Positions 25,400 through 37,336 of a stretch of DNA of 61,952 bases are shown piece after piece; within the stretch, counting starts at the first letter, position 1, and every line of letters begins with the position of its first letter. This DNA is from Guyanagaster necrorhizus (Eukaryota; Basidiomycota; Agaricomycetes; Agaricales; Physalacriaceae), in assembly GCF_019112545.1 (NCBI RefSeq), contig NW_025064962.1, positions 1 through 61,952 of the forward strand, in the 5' to 3' direction. The translations under genes and the position numbers were made by a program. Under the pieces are notes generated by a model. It did no database searches. It saw only the letters and a list, made by a program, of their open reading frames with translations, and was not told the DNA's origin.

Positions 25400-28300
25400 T
25401 TTTCGTTAATCCATTGGTTTGATTCAGGTCTATAGCCTTTTCAGCTGACCAAATATTAACAGTTGTTTTTATGCCTCTGCCTCATGCTTTAACCTTTCAG
25501 ATTTTGTGGTTTAGCACCTCATCAATTTTGTAATGTTCTTCATCATCAATTAATTTGGGTGGTAGTGGTGGTGGTCATTGTTGATTTAGAAATGCAGATG
25601 CAATATATGGTGATAATAATGTTTTGTTGAAGACATTATGAACTTTCCAAGTCACCAGTAATTGCAGCTTATATGTGGAGCTGCCAATTTTGGTGAGAAT
25701 TTTAAATGGTCCCATTCATTTGTCTGCTAGTTTCTGTTTGGGTCTTGGCAGATGGAGGTTTGTTGTATCCAACCAAACCCTATCATTGGTTGAATATTGG
25801 TGCATGGGTCAATGATGTTTATCATATTGCTTCTTCATAGTTGTAGCAGCTTTTTCTAGAGCTGTCTTTGTTTTGTCATGGATTTTTGCTATTGTAATTG
25901 TAAAGTCTAACAAAGCTGGAGTCTTTGTGTGTTTTCATTCAGTTTGCACAACTGATGGGTTTTGTCTATAGTTGATAAAGAAGGGTGTTTTTCCAGTTGC
26001 TGAGTGAATCCTGTTGTTATGTTGGAAGCCTGCCAGGGTGAGCCATTCTATCCAGTTGTCTTGTTGATAATTAATGAAAAGTCATAGGTACTTTTCAATT
26101 TCCTGATTGGTCCATTCTGTTTGACTATCTGTCTGTAGATGATATGCCATCGAAGCATTTCGTTTGATATTGAGAAGTTGGTATAGGTCGTCCAAGAACT
26201 TGGACACAAATTGTGGTCCTCTGTCTGAAATCACCACTTGAGGTATGCCATATTTTGCATAGACCTCATCTTGTAGGATTTTTGCCCACTCTTCTGATGT
26301 TAATTCTGTTGAGCAGGCAATCAGAATGATTGCCTTCAAGAAGCGATTGACTATGATGATGATTGCATTATAGCTGTCACTTTTGAGAAGTCCAGTTATC
26401 ATATCCACCAAAATATGGGTCCATGGTGATGAAGGGACCTCATTTGGATGAAGTGAAGCTGCTCTGGGTTGTGTTGAAGTCTTGCCTTGCTGGCAAACCT
26501 CACAGGCCTTGACATATTAGGTGATATCATGATCTATTTTTGGCCATCAATACTCCCTCAAGACTAATTCCTTCATTTTAGTGATCTTGAGATGTTCAGC
26601 AGTCACATGATCATGACATGTGATAATGATATCACTGCAAAGTCTCTGATCTCTTAGAATATATATTCATTTATTATAGCAGATTAATCCTCCTTCCTTT
26701 TTTAGTCTCTGCTTATGGTTGAGTGATGGTGTAATTCTTTGATCTCACTTGTGGGAATCTCTGGTAGCACTTTTGATTTGTTCATATATCTTCTCTTCCA
26801 TAGGCATGATCATTGCATAGAAGTGTTCTAGTTGTAAGAGTATAACTTCCTTATTGTTATCTCCTCTCTAGTTATGGTCGGCTCTCTGGCTGAGGAAGTT
26901 AGCCTTCTTATTCATTGCCTTTGGTTTGTGGTGTAACATATATTCATATTGTGATAGTTCTATGACCCATCAGGCTTGTCAGTGATTGAGCTTCTGAGGG
27001 TGTCAGAAATATCATAGATTTTGGTGGTCTATCTAAATTTTAAAAGTCTGGATTGCTCCAATGAGGTAATGCCGCCATTCAGCAAGTGCCAACATTATGG
27101 CAAGGAGTTCCTTGTTGTAGATTTCATAATTGTGCTCAGTCACAGTGAGCACCTTTGACATGAAGATGACTGATCACTATTTGCCATCCTGTTCTTGTGA
27201 AAGTACTGCTCCGATTGCACCTTCGCTGGAGTCAGCTTCCACTCTGAACTTTCCATCCTGACTTGGTATGGCCAAGACAACATCTTCAGCTAGCCGGCAT
27301 TTGAGATTATTAAATGTCATTTGTTAGGAAATTCCCCAAGTCCATGGAGAATTTCCAGTTAGTTGCATCATAGGTCAGACTATTTTGCTGTAGTCCTGAA
27401 TGAACCACTGGTAGAAGTTGGTGAATCCTAAAAATGATTGCAGTTCCTTCTTCTTGGTTGGTTTTGGCTATTTGGTTACCCTGGCAATCTTGATGGGATC
27501 CATTCTGATAGCTTCTTCACTGATTATAACTCCAAGGTATTCAGTCTCTAATACCTCGAATTTGCATTTTTTGACCTTGAGAAAAAGTCAGTGTTTTCTC
27601 ATTAAGGCAAGTACTGGCTGTACTAGCCTTCAGTGCTCCTTTTTGGTTTTAGACATGATTAGAATGTTGTCTAAATAGATTGTGACCTTTCCTGTGATGA
27701 TGAGATCCTTAAAGATATTATTCATCATCCACTGAAATGTGGCTGGTGAGTTGGTGAGTTCAAAGAACATAACTGTCAGTTCAAACAAGCCATAGTTAGT
27801 TTGAAAAGTGGCCTTCTACTCATCGCCCTCTTTGATGCACACATTGTTGTACCCCCACCAGACATTCAATTTGGTGTAGTATTTGGTGCCTCGGAGTTTG
27901 TCCATCAATTTCAAGATTAAAGGAAGTGGGTAATGATTCTTGATTGTCATTTCATTAAGCTTTCGATAATCCTGTACCAGTCAGAGTTTCCCATCCTTCT
28001 TCTTGACAAAGAAGAAGAGTGAAGCTATTAGTGATTTTGATGGTCGAATCCTTTCACTGAACAAGTTCTCTTTGAGGAACTTATCTAGTTCTTGTTGTTC
28101 ATTGTTACCAAGTGGATAGCACTTGCAATCCAAATTGGTATTCGAATTGGGAATTAGTTCGATGGCATGGCTCCAAGGCTTTGGATTGGGTAGTTCATCG
28201 AAACTCTCTTTTTCAAATAGATCTCGATAATCCAGTGTCCATTCTGGTATCAGTTCCTTGAATGTTTTCTTCTCTTTGCCAGCATTGGCTTTTGCTGCTA

Positions 28301-28800
28301 GGTCATTAGCATGGTATGTTGCTTGAATGCTAATGGCCCTTTGTAAGTTGATGGCAAGAATCATTTTGCCATTTTCTATTTCCTTGTCCCACTGATCTTC
28401 TGAATCTGTATCCAGTAACTCAAAAAGGATCTTTCAATATTGACATTGTATGAACATGATGTGTCTAATTTTCCAGTTGATCAGCAGATTATGTCATATT
28501 AACCAATCATGCCTAAGGAAAATTTCCTTCATTCCTAGATCAGTTACTGCCAAATCAATTTACTTGGAATGATCCCCAATGGTAAGCCTGAGTTCAACAT
28601 ATTCAGTGATTGAACTGGCCTGGTTCTTTGTTCCATCTGCATTGTATATGGGGATCAGAGCAGCAGTGGCCTGGATGGAAAGCTTGTTCCTAGTAATGAA
28701 TGCCTGGTTAATAGAACTCCCTGTGCATCCACTATCGATTAGAGCCATGACTGTGTGTATACTTCAGGATGTAAGAGTCTCGATCCTGGCTTTAGTTACC
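25400..28800 (-). pseudogene. Gypsy D pol, nearly complete but interrupted
   Basis: In transcription order: protease ORF 28560-28748 with ALIDSGCTGSSIN; RT start ORF 27981-28364 ending LFFFVKKKDGKL; palm motif YLDNILIMSK near 27645-27675; RNase H about 26950-27400; integrase Cys pair near 26495-26510; integrase core ORF 26082-26411 with ISDRGPQFVSKFLDDLYQL; chromodomain YLVS*KGYRPESNQW near 25410-25460, with the expected Trp now TGA. Frames are open for long stretches but punctuated by stops, so the element is probably dead. Confidence 0.88.
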
Positions 28801-31800
28801 AGGTTTTGACTCTTGGTTCTGGTTCATCAGATGAACTTTCATGGTCCATATAGTTCATCGAGCCATTCCAAGACTCAGCATCATTTGGCCTCTCATGTCT
28901 CATTGATTGCACTGTCCACTACTTCTTTGGCTCAAGCCTTGTGTATCCAGTTTCTGAGTATGGCTTTTGCTGCTTCTTCATTCTTTGCATCTTTGATGGC
29001 TTGCCAAGTCCATTCAGTCTCGAATGGCTTTAGCCAAGTATTGGGGTTCTCTATCCCTGTTCAGCTCATCAGCAATTGAGTATCTTTTGAAGTATTAGCT
29101 TGATGAACTTTTAGTAAAGACTCACCTTTTTTAGGACTCTCTGTCCTTCTTCAGCTATATGTCAGCAGTTGAGTGTCTTGTTTCAATTTCTTAGGTGATT
29201 CCATTTCATGAGTGGTACTATCAGATATATTCAAATGCACACATAATTTAGACATAGATGGTTTATCTACAAAAATATTATCAGTCCAATCTATGGCTGA
29301 GAGTGACAGTCTACTCATTAACAATTGGGCCAAGTCAGTGGAATCACTCACTGCTTGGCCTCATCTTTTATCTCCTTGGCCTTATTGCCCTGGCCGAGAT
29401 CCTGTTCTTCCTTCATTAATTCAGAAATCTGCACCCAAATATCTTCTTGGGTGCACTTGTTCTTCTTCAGGAGATAGTTTTGTGCTATGTGACCCTTTTG
29501 GCTACAATTGAAATATTTTTCCCTCTTCTTGAGGCAATCCATGTCTATCAGCTTATCTGTTCCAATATATGTCATGCCCATACTAGTTTGCTTCTTGGTG
29601 TATTGAGAAGTTGGGGTGGAGCCACTGGGCCTGGATGATAGGGTCACCTGGAGGTTTAAGGGCTTTCAGCCCTGTCTCTGGTTCCTGTGTTCATCCCATG
29701 ATAAGGTGGATGATTCTGCCTTCTGTCACTATCATTCTTGCCACATAATGATGATCCTGGTCTTTCATTTTTTGTAGCCAACCAGAATGCTATGATCAAA
29801 GTCCAAGATGGTCTTGAGGTAAGAGGATGGCAGTCCTCTCTTCATGTATTCGACCATCCACCCTGTGTCAGTCACATCTTCTCATACTCTCACAAGCTTT
29901 CCAAGTCATTCCAATTTATCAAAGTAGTCAGTGGCTGCTTTGTCACCTATCTTGTACTCCTTCATCTTCTGTTTATGGACTTCTTGGACAGCTGGATCCA
30001 TGAACTTGTCATGGATCATCTGTTTGAATACTGGCTATGCAAGGTATCAGTGATGTTGTTGCATGATTGACTAGAATGATGGGGCAATGAGAACCCATCA
30101 CACCTTCACCTTCTCTTCTAAATAGGTAGTGGCATAGGTCACCTTGTACATATCGAGTAGGAAATATGATGCAAATACTTGGAAGTATTGATTGCAGTCT
30201 ATAAGAAATCGATCAATATCATCAGATGCTCTCTTGAAGGAAAGAGGTTCACATATCAGGACTGGTCTGATGTTTAAAATTTGGGCCTTGGCATCGAGAG
30301 GGGGTATCAGGTTTGGTGGTCCACCCTCTGATGGTCCTGCCCATCCAGCCAGTGGTCCAGAGAAGGAATAAAGGGATCCATCATTGGCTATTGGACTCTC
30401 TGGTGGAAGAGGCTCCTTCTGTACAATGCATCTATCTCTGATAGTCCAGCCTTGAGCTATGGCCTCAGAGTCATCCCCTTCTGATTTTGGCTCTGCTGGA
30501 ACTGCCTCACTTCTCTCAGCTTCATTGAGCAGCAGTTGTCTGACAAAGGGCCATGGCATCGGAAATCTCCAAGGGTTGATCAGATGACTGCTCAGCTGTG
30601 ATCAGTAACAAGAAAGCCAAGATACCATGCTTCATACAGCTGACATGGCAAATAAGTATCTAGTAGTCACCAATCGGATTGATGGCATGGTGTATGCTAA
30701 TTTTGGTAGCATCACACTTGGCATCCATGGCTTGGGCAGCATTCTGTTGCCATACCTCAGCTTGTATAGTGGTAATGGTCCCATCTGATAATGTAAATAT
30801 CTTTGATTAAAATTAAAAATGGCCTGCTTAGTGGCTGCATATTGCAAAATTTCCTCTTGCTCAATGGAGTCAGTGAGAGTATACCTTTGTCCTAGGGATG
30901 ATCTTAACCAAAGATCATCTCTCTATAGCTTGGCTACCTGCTCCTAGTACAACCGAGTAAAGTCTTCTTCTTATGTCTCCTGCTCTTTCTGTTGCAACTC
31001 CTCCTCTGTCCATAGTTTGAATCCTTTTTTCCAGCTAGAGAGGAGACCTCTGCCCTCTCTGTTGGGGTCCACCTCTTCGGCCTTGTCATCTGCATTGTTG
31101 GTCTCTCTGTCTCTGAGAAGAGAATTGTCAGGCAGGCTAAAGACCTCTAAGGCAATTGGACTGAGGCTGCATACTGGGTCCAGCATCATCAGATCTGGGT
31201 TGAGAAGCAGGCTGCTGCTCGGACTGTTCTGGTGGCTCCTCAATGCTTGTTGCTGCTCCTGGCACCATTGCTCTGTGATACCAACAGAAGTTTCTGTAAA
31301 ACTTTGGGTTGAGGAAAAGAGCCATGAAGTTCCTATCAAGGAACTTCTTGAGATTGCTGGTGGGGTCAATACTCTCATCGTCTCCCCTGATGGTACCTCT
31401 CTCTGCTGGGATTTCATCTCCTCAGACCAGGATATCCTCTGTCTCTGCAATGGTATTGGTCCTGTAAGATAGCAGGCAGTTGTTGTCGAGGTGGGACTGA
31501 GTCTCTTCTTCATCAGGATCTGCCCAGAGGTCAGGCTCAGTGGTGAGAGTGGCAGATTCCTGAAAGGGTGAGTCAGAGGTGATGGTTCCAATAAGCATAG
31601 TCATTCGACTATCTCTCTCACCTCTTCTGTGCTTCTCTGCTGCTCATGCTTGGAGATACCACTCAAAGAGAGCATTCTTCCTTGTGATCTTGTTGTTGAT
31701 ATATGCCTGATCCTGCCAGTACTTGGAAAGGTCTTGGGCACATCGAACTTGGTCCTCTCTTGAGGGGATCAGGATGGCAGGGCTGGCTGACCATATTCCT

Positions 31801-32414
31801 GCTAAAACTGTTCATATGCCCTCTGCTCAGCCAGAATTACCACTAGATGCACAGCACTCCAACTGGTCAGCTTTGATGATAGCTGCTCACCACCAGTGGC
31901 ACTCATTACTGTCATCATTCCAGTAGGGGCCATTGTCAGTTTCTGTTCTGTGATCGGTGTCTCTGCTGCATGTTGAATTGGTATGTTGAGACCCTCAGCC
32001 CTTGGAATTTCCAGCTTCTTGAGCCATCCATGAGGCATCCAAGGAGTCTCTAGCATGGCACCCAATGCCAGTGCTAGAGACAGGAGTTGTGGTTCTTGTT
32101 GCTGGGATATTGTGCTGGGGGGACGGGATGAGAGTGTCAGGTCTGGGTCATCGAAACTCCATAGCCCAAGGGTTTCTAGAGTCTCAGACAACTGCTATTA
32201 GAGGCCATGGTGGATATGTGTGCTGCTGATGCTGCTCCTCTTCTTCTCTAGGACATTCCTCAGTCGAGCTCCCAGAGATGTTTTTGGAGCTGGATCCTTC
32301 TGTAGATTGGAAGGACTGTCAGGCAGAGGCAGGGATGTCATGGAGGGGGAGGTCTGATGTGACATTGTGAAGGATGGTTCGAATACATTAGAATTTGTGA
32401 TAATGCCTGATTGT
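28801..32414 (-). pseudogene. Gypsy D gag remnant
   Basis: Long Gag region on the minus strand. Larger open pieces are 31802-32191, 30971-31591 and 30098-30559; the last includes a capsid-like stretch with DRFLIDCNQYFQVF. The ORF at 29348-29647 holds a degraded zinc knuckle (NCSQKGHIAQNY, outer Cys lost). Stops between pieces are mostly TGA or TAG. The opposite-strand ORFs here are shadows. Confidence 0.7.
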
Positions 32415-32552
32415 TCAAGCTATGATCGATTGGCATCCACAGCACAGCTGTATGATCACCAATAGACCAATCAAGATTCCTATGATAGAAGCCAAGAGTT
32501 CAAAGAACTCATGAGTGAAATTCAGGTCAGAGGGATTAAGAGCAAGTGGCAT
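32415..32552 (-). CDS. Small hydrophobic leader ORF of gypsy D (45 aa)
   Basis: ATG 43 bases after the 5' LTR boundary. The peptide begins MPLALNPSDLNFTHEFFELL and continues with about 18 strongly hydrophobic residues ending VIIQLCCGCQSIIA. The TGA after SIIA could have been CGA, and the frame then continues with HYHKF, also present in C after its stop. So this may be the N-terminal, membrane-anchored part of an ancestral Gag rather than a separate protein. Confidence 0.45.
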   Translation of the reverse strand: MPLALNPSDLNFTHEFFELLASIIGILIGLLVIIQLCCGCQSIIA

Positions 32553-32594
32553 TCAGTTTCTCAGCACAATTGGGCTTGAGGAAGGGAAGCTAAT

Positions 32595-33098
32595 TGTTAA
32601 ACCCAAACTCCATATGATAAAAAGTTCAGAACCTTGCACTTTGAGTTAAACTGACTGAGTTCACTGATATGTTAATAGAGGTGTGTGGTCAAGGTGTTTG
32701 CAAGTTGCTTGAGATAGGATGGTAGAGAATAAACTTTAGCTTGAAGCTAGGGTATTACAGCAAGAGCTATGCTACTTAAATACTGTCCTGCTATCTGGCT
32801 ATTAATAAATGTTCACAAAAGATATTGTCTGTCATAGAGCTATTACCCCTGCTGTTGCCAGGCTCTCCACAAAAGCTGTTGTACTGCTGTTGTACTGCTG
32901 TAGCTGCACTGCCTTTTGGAGACAAAAGGAGCATTGTCTCTCCCTTCACAGCACACAGCAGCATGATAGCACAATGACTGACTGGGTTGCTGAGCTAAGC
33001 ATTCCCATGGTCCTAAGCACTGGCCCAAGTGCCCTGACTAAGCAAAGATAAGGGTTATTTCCAAAGAAAAGAAAGGAAAAATAGGAAAAATTATAACA
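32595..33098 (-). repeat. 5' LTR of gypsy D
   Basis: 504 bp, starting TGTTATAATTTTTCC at 33098 (minus strand) and ending GGGTTTAACA. It is very similar to 24530-25046; most substitutions I compared are transitions. Confidence 0.88.
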
Positions 33099-34046
33099 CT
33101 ACTAGATCATTCCAACTTGGCTCTTAGAATAGAGAGTCAGAAGTGTCTTCATATAGTCTGTATCATCAGGAGTTGTCAGAGTTCCAGTTGACTGCTTTGA
33201 GGTCTTATTGTCTTCAATGGTACTCAGTGTCATACTGTGTGCCAGAATATTCTTCTTCTTGCTAAGCTCTCTCAATGCTGTCAGTGCTTTCAAGATTAGT
33301 GATATCAGTGTAATACTGCTTGAGAGGATCTCTGAGTGGCAGATCTTCTCTAATGCTGCCTGGCTCAAGGTCACAGAACCCAGATTCTTTGTTGTCATAG
33401 TTGATATGGATGAAGAAGGTCAGGCTCTCTTCTAGTGTTACATAGAGAGTGTTGTGGCTAGAGCCTATAGCTATTCAAGGGGTATCAAGAAAGTCTCTAG
33501 CTCAAGTGCCAATTCCAGATTCAATGAGGGCAGTGGAAGAATCAGAGGATGAGGCTATGTTGAAAAAGTCCTCAAGAAGATCCTCATCCTTGTGGTCTGA
33601 AACCAGAGAGAGATTTATTAGATGTCAATTGTTGCTGCTTCTGAGAGGGTTTTGAGAGAGTCTAAGAGGGTATCAGTGTTCTTTCTGCATTGAAAGAACT
33701 CCTGAAGTTGAGCTGCTAGATTGGATTTCTGGTATGGCTTCTTGCAGGGGCTGATAGGAGTTTCAGATAGATTCTAGGATGTCATAGAAGGAGAGAACTG
33801 AGGAGACATTTCAGAGGATCTGTTGTACAGCTCTAAAAGCATGATAGTGCTGGACCACTCATGCAGTTACAGATTGTTATCTTCAACAAAGATAGATAAT
33901 AGCTAATAACCCAAGTAGAGTTTCTATTATGAAGGCTAAAAGTCTAAAAAAGTCATCAGTGAGATCAGGAGTGGATGCAGGTGGCATTCAGTTTTCCTCA
34001 CTGCTAGTGTGTGTAAGAAAAGAGAAATAAGAAGCTTTGAGCTAAT
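33099..34046 (-). pseudogene. Gypsy E gag fragment 3 and leader
   Basis: The 5' part of E gag, from the D insertion point to the E 5' LTR. It contains the ORF 33102-33398 and, nearest the LTR, the hydrophobic leader ORF at 33883-33987. Broken by stops. Confidence 0.6.
33883..33987 (-). CDS. Small hydrophobic leader ORF of gypsy E (34 aa)
   Basis: ATG 60 bases after the E 5' LTR. The peptide begins MPPASTPDLTDDFFRLL and continues with a hydrophobic helix ending LLAIIYLC. It aligns with the leader ORFs of C and D (DFFxLL, helix, IxxIxLC). A transmembrane segment is inferred from composition only. Confidence 0.42.
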   Translation of the reverse strand: MPPASTPDLTDDFFRLLAFIIETLLGLLAIIYLC

Positions 34047-34506
34047 TGTTAAGCTTAAGTTACATGTAACCCAAAATATATGATAATCAGATGCTGTATC
34101 AAGTTTATATAGTCATGTCTGAGTCCATTATTGTGTTGAGTGAGCAAAGTGCTACAAGGCCAAAGACAAGTCAGCTCAAGTGTAAATGATATAGAATAAA
34201 CTTTAGCTCAAAGCTGAGTATGTACAGTAAGAGCTATGCTATTTATATACTATTCTGAAGACTGAATAAAAATATACATACTAATTGTAGGTTTCTGTAT
34301 TATAGTACTCATTATCCTGGAGTATTATTACTACTACAAAAGGATATTGTCCATCATTGAGAGGCTCATTGCTATCAGAGGACAATAGGCTGACTCTGCT
34401 TGTTATAGTGATGTAAGCTTATTCCACAGTTCTAAGCACTGGTTTAGATACTCTAACTAAGCAAGAATAGAGATTAAGGAAAGAAAAGAGAAGAAAAATC
34501 ATAATA
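34047..34506 (-). repeat. 5' LTR of gypsy E
   Basis: 460 bp, starting TATTATGATTTTTCT at 34506 (minus strand) and ending CTTAAGCTTAACA at 34047. It abuts copia G, so E inserted into G. The other E LTR lies outside the window or is lost. Confidence 0.75.
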
Positions 34507-36903
34507 AAGAGTTTAAAAGCAGTTGATGACTTCAAGACAATAGAGTTGATATCTTCATTCTCCCTCTTGACTATGAATGATTCTGGAGTCAGGTCATTCT
34601 TGTTGAAGTATATATCATGTTTAATGCTGACTTTTTGCTTTTTGAGCCAGTAGACTCTCTAGCCTTTGGCTTTAGTATCAATACCCATGAAATGAGTTTC
34701 AATGGCATGCTCTTCAAGCTTCTCTGGTGTCTTTACTCAGATCCAGCATTGACATTCCTATAGGCAAAGATCTGAGATGTTAGGCTTCCTGCCAGTTGCC
34801 ATCTCAAATGGGGTTTTCTCTGATGGTATCACTTTTGTTGAGGTGCAGTTGTAGATCTATTCAGCATGCCATTGAGCTTCAGCCCAGAGGTATTTTGGTA
34901 ACCCTGAACTGATTAAGAAAGCTCTAGTCATGTCTATCAGATAGCCATCTGAATGCTTGGCAATCTCATTCAACTGTAGAGAATTATATACATTAAAGTG
35001 TCAAACAGTCTCTTTTGATTTAAGGTGCTGACCAAACTCTTTGCTAGTGAATTCTCCTTCTTAATCCATACCAAAGATCTTGATGACCTCTATATCTTAC
35101 TGGACTTTGATCTATATCTCATAATATTTATATGACCCAAAGATATCCAATTTCTTTGATAAGTATTCAGATTTCAATTCATGAGTGTGTAGGTCATGAA
35201 ACATGCAGATATAGCAGGCTCTCCCCAGTGATGCTACAGACATTGAGTTTATCAGATCTCTGACAATCTTGTCACTGCTATTTTTGACATATTCATGTTG
35301 GTCTTGTTTTGAGAATGACTTGTGCTTTGCTTTGGTCTTTACACAGGTTTTGCAAAATTCCAGTTTGGAGTTAGGATCAAGCTCAATTTCTTCAATATGG
35401 TCATCAACATACATGCAGTGAAGAGTAGTGTGACTTTGGTGAGCACAAATGTTGTGTAGCTCAGTGATGTTCACCTTGAGCTTATCTGCCATCATAGCAA
35501 CATCTAGTTTGGCTGCCATAGCTTGCTGTGTATTTGGGGTTGAGATTATATATAAGCCACCAGCTTTGAAGATTTTTGCAATAATCTTAGTATCTGGCCA
35601 TGATGTGCAGATGTACATGATATGCACTTTGAAAACTTGTGATGGTGGATTTCTGTCTCTTTCTCATAGGAAGTAGTAGTCAAAGATTCTCTTTTTCTAT
35701 CATATAGAAAACTTGGCCATTTTCAGCCTTGATAGGCTTTGGTTCAATTTTGGTATAGTTTTTAAATCTCTGACATTCAGGTGAGTATGTTTTTGATGCT
35801 TCACAATCTGCTAATGCTATAACATTCTTCTCTTTTGTCACATAAGCATCACCCTCAGCTTGATAGTCAGATGTGTATATCAATGCCACATTCTTATGAT
35901 CATTATCATCAGCTATAACAGTGATAACATGTTCATCACTTTCATCAATAGCTGCAGATGCTGACTCTTTTGCCTTTTTCTTTCCCTTAGCTTTGTTCTT
36001 TTTTGAAGCTGGGCCTTGTCCTGCCTTTTCACCATCTTCACACCAACAATCTACAATAAGATGGCCAGTTTTACTATATGCTGGATTTATGCATTTGATA
36101 TGAGATCAATCAGGTCTTTTTTTCAACTTTCCTTCAGAGCTCTGGCCCTTTCTTTTGCTCTGTTGTTGAGCAGATATTGCTATGTTTTCAGCAGTGGCCT
36201 TTAATGCTATCTCCTCATCTCATTCTTCATGCAGAGCTGCAACTAGAATGTCTGATGTCAGAGTCTTTCCAGTAAACTTGCTGGCAGCAGAGAGGGTGTA
36301 ACAGATGTGATCATAGAAGGGTGGAAGTATTTTTGGATCATCAAAGTGTACTAATTGTCTTCAATCTTCAGACCCATCCCTTTGATTTGTTCATGGAGGA
36401 TTTTCATTTTGGCAAGGTGTTCATGCATATTGCCTTCATCAGGGCATGCCATGTTTCTAAGCTGAGTAAGGAGGTGCTCTTGCACAAGATTGCCCTTGCC
36501 AGTTATGATGGCAATAAGCTTCTTCCAGACAAGAGCAGCTGTTGCCTCACCTTTGATCTCATTGAAGGTAGAGTTAGAAATGGCTTCATAAATGATATTA
36601 TGCATCTTTGCCTCTTTCTGCTCATATTCCTCCAGTTTATCCTCCAGCTTATCTAGATCATCATCTGAGAGTGGATGTGAAAATGCAGTATTAGAGAACC
36701 AGTAGAAGTTTCTCTTGTGCTCAACAGGGTGCAGGGGTATGTGAGCTGTTCCTTGGAGGTGCCAGCCAAGGCCCTTGTCCAGGAACTTGGTGGTGAGCTT
36801 CTCTGAAAATGCTACCCAGTTTGATCCATCATCTGCAAGCTTTGTTGTGCTAACTAGCTTTATTCAAGTTGTCATGGACATGCTGGTAGCAGGGCTCATA
36901 ACC
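34507..36903 (-). pseudogene. Ty1/copia element G, gag to integrase, truncated
   Basis: Minus-strand copia remnant. Gag starts near 36881 and includes the UBN2-type ORF 36351-36605. A zinc-knuckle remnant CINPAYSKTGHLIVDCW lies near 36040-36095, then ORF 35680-35889. ORF 35112-35627 covers the gag-pre-integrase region (ELHNICAHQSHTTL, CKTCVKTKAKHKSF). Integrase C-terminal sequence runs to 34507, where the E LTR cuts it. RT and RNase H are absent. Family assignment rests on the copia order (integrase before RT) and these motifs. Confidence 0.8.
36892..36903 (-). other. Primer-binding site of copia G
   Basis: Next to the LTR, the minus strand reads GGTTATGAGCCC. This complements the anticodon region (CAU loop) of eukaryotic initiator tRNA-Met, not a tRNA 3' end. 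Copia elements are known to prime on a half-molecule of that tRNA, so the site fits a copia-type primer. Confidence 0.6.
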
Positions 36904-37227
36904 TGTTGAAGTTAATGATATAGAAGTGTGGATGTGGTGAATGAAAAAAGGGTTCAGAAGAGAACAGATGCTAGAATAGAATATCATAACATTAATCTCA
37001 GTGTTGTGGTTGAAAGCTATATTATTTACCTGGAATAGAATGTCATAACATTACTATATAGATGATAAGTAAATACTGTCAAAGATAGATAGGTATAGAA
37101 GGTACTCACATCTCAGCATTGTCATTGAAAGCTGAGATGTGCAGAACAGTGTGACATGCCAAAAAAAGGAAGGAATATCAAATAGGTAAGTGAATGTGTT
37201 CATATCATACTATTCCTATGTCTAACA
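36904..37227 (-). repeat. 5' LTR of copia G
   Basis: 324 bp, inferred from the primer site at one end and inverted ends TGTTAGAC...CTTCAACA. It contains an internal direct repeat (GAATAGAATRTCATAACATTA at about 36973 and 37032). The outer boundary is less certain than the inner one. CG-poor sequence ends within about 60 bases of it. Confidence 0.5.
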
Positions 37228-37336
37228 CATTTTACTGAACTTATTTTTACTATTGCAAAATTTTCAGGTCCTATTTTTCTGCTGAGAAAATGTACCGGTC
37301 CCAGCAGTGAATATGCAAATAAGCTTATACATGATA

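Larger units (their letters stand above)
24530..33098 (-). mobile_element. Ty3/gypsy chromovirus D, full length, least decayed
   Basis: Complete minus-strand element of 8,569 bp. LTRs at 32595-33098 (5') and 24530-25046 (3'). Flanking CTGCT (24525-24529) and CTACT (33099-33103) form a 5-bp target duplication with one transition. It is inserted in gag of gypsy E. It retains clearly more CG sites than A, B, C or E (for example GTCGTCGCCC near 25255) and longer open frames, so it is probably the youngest of the gypsy copies. Confidence 0.9.

Noticed and set aside
1..37000. Many ORFs of 60-110 aa on both strands across the repeat block
   Set aside because: They are fragments or antisense shadows of broken gag-pol; CpG and stop patterns show no independent coding.
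36921..37227. CRISPR-like or satellite array from repeated GAATAGAATRTCATAACATTA units
   Set aside because: Only two units, unevenly spaced, inside a copia LTR; a fungal genome.
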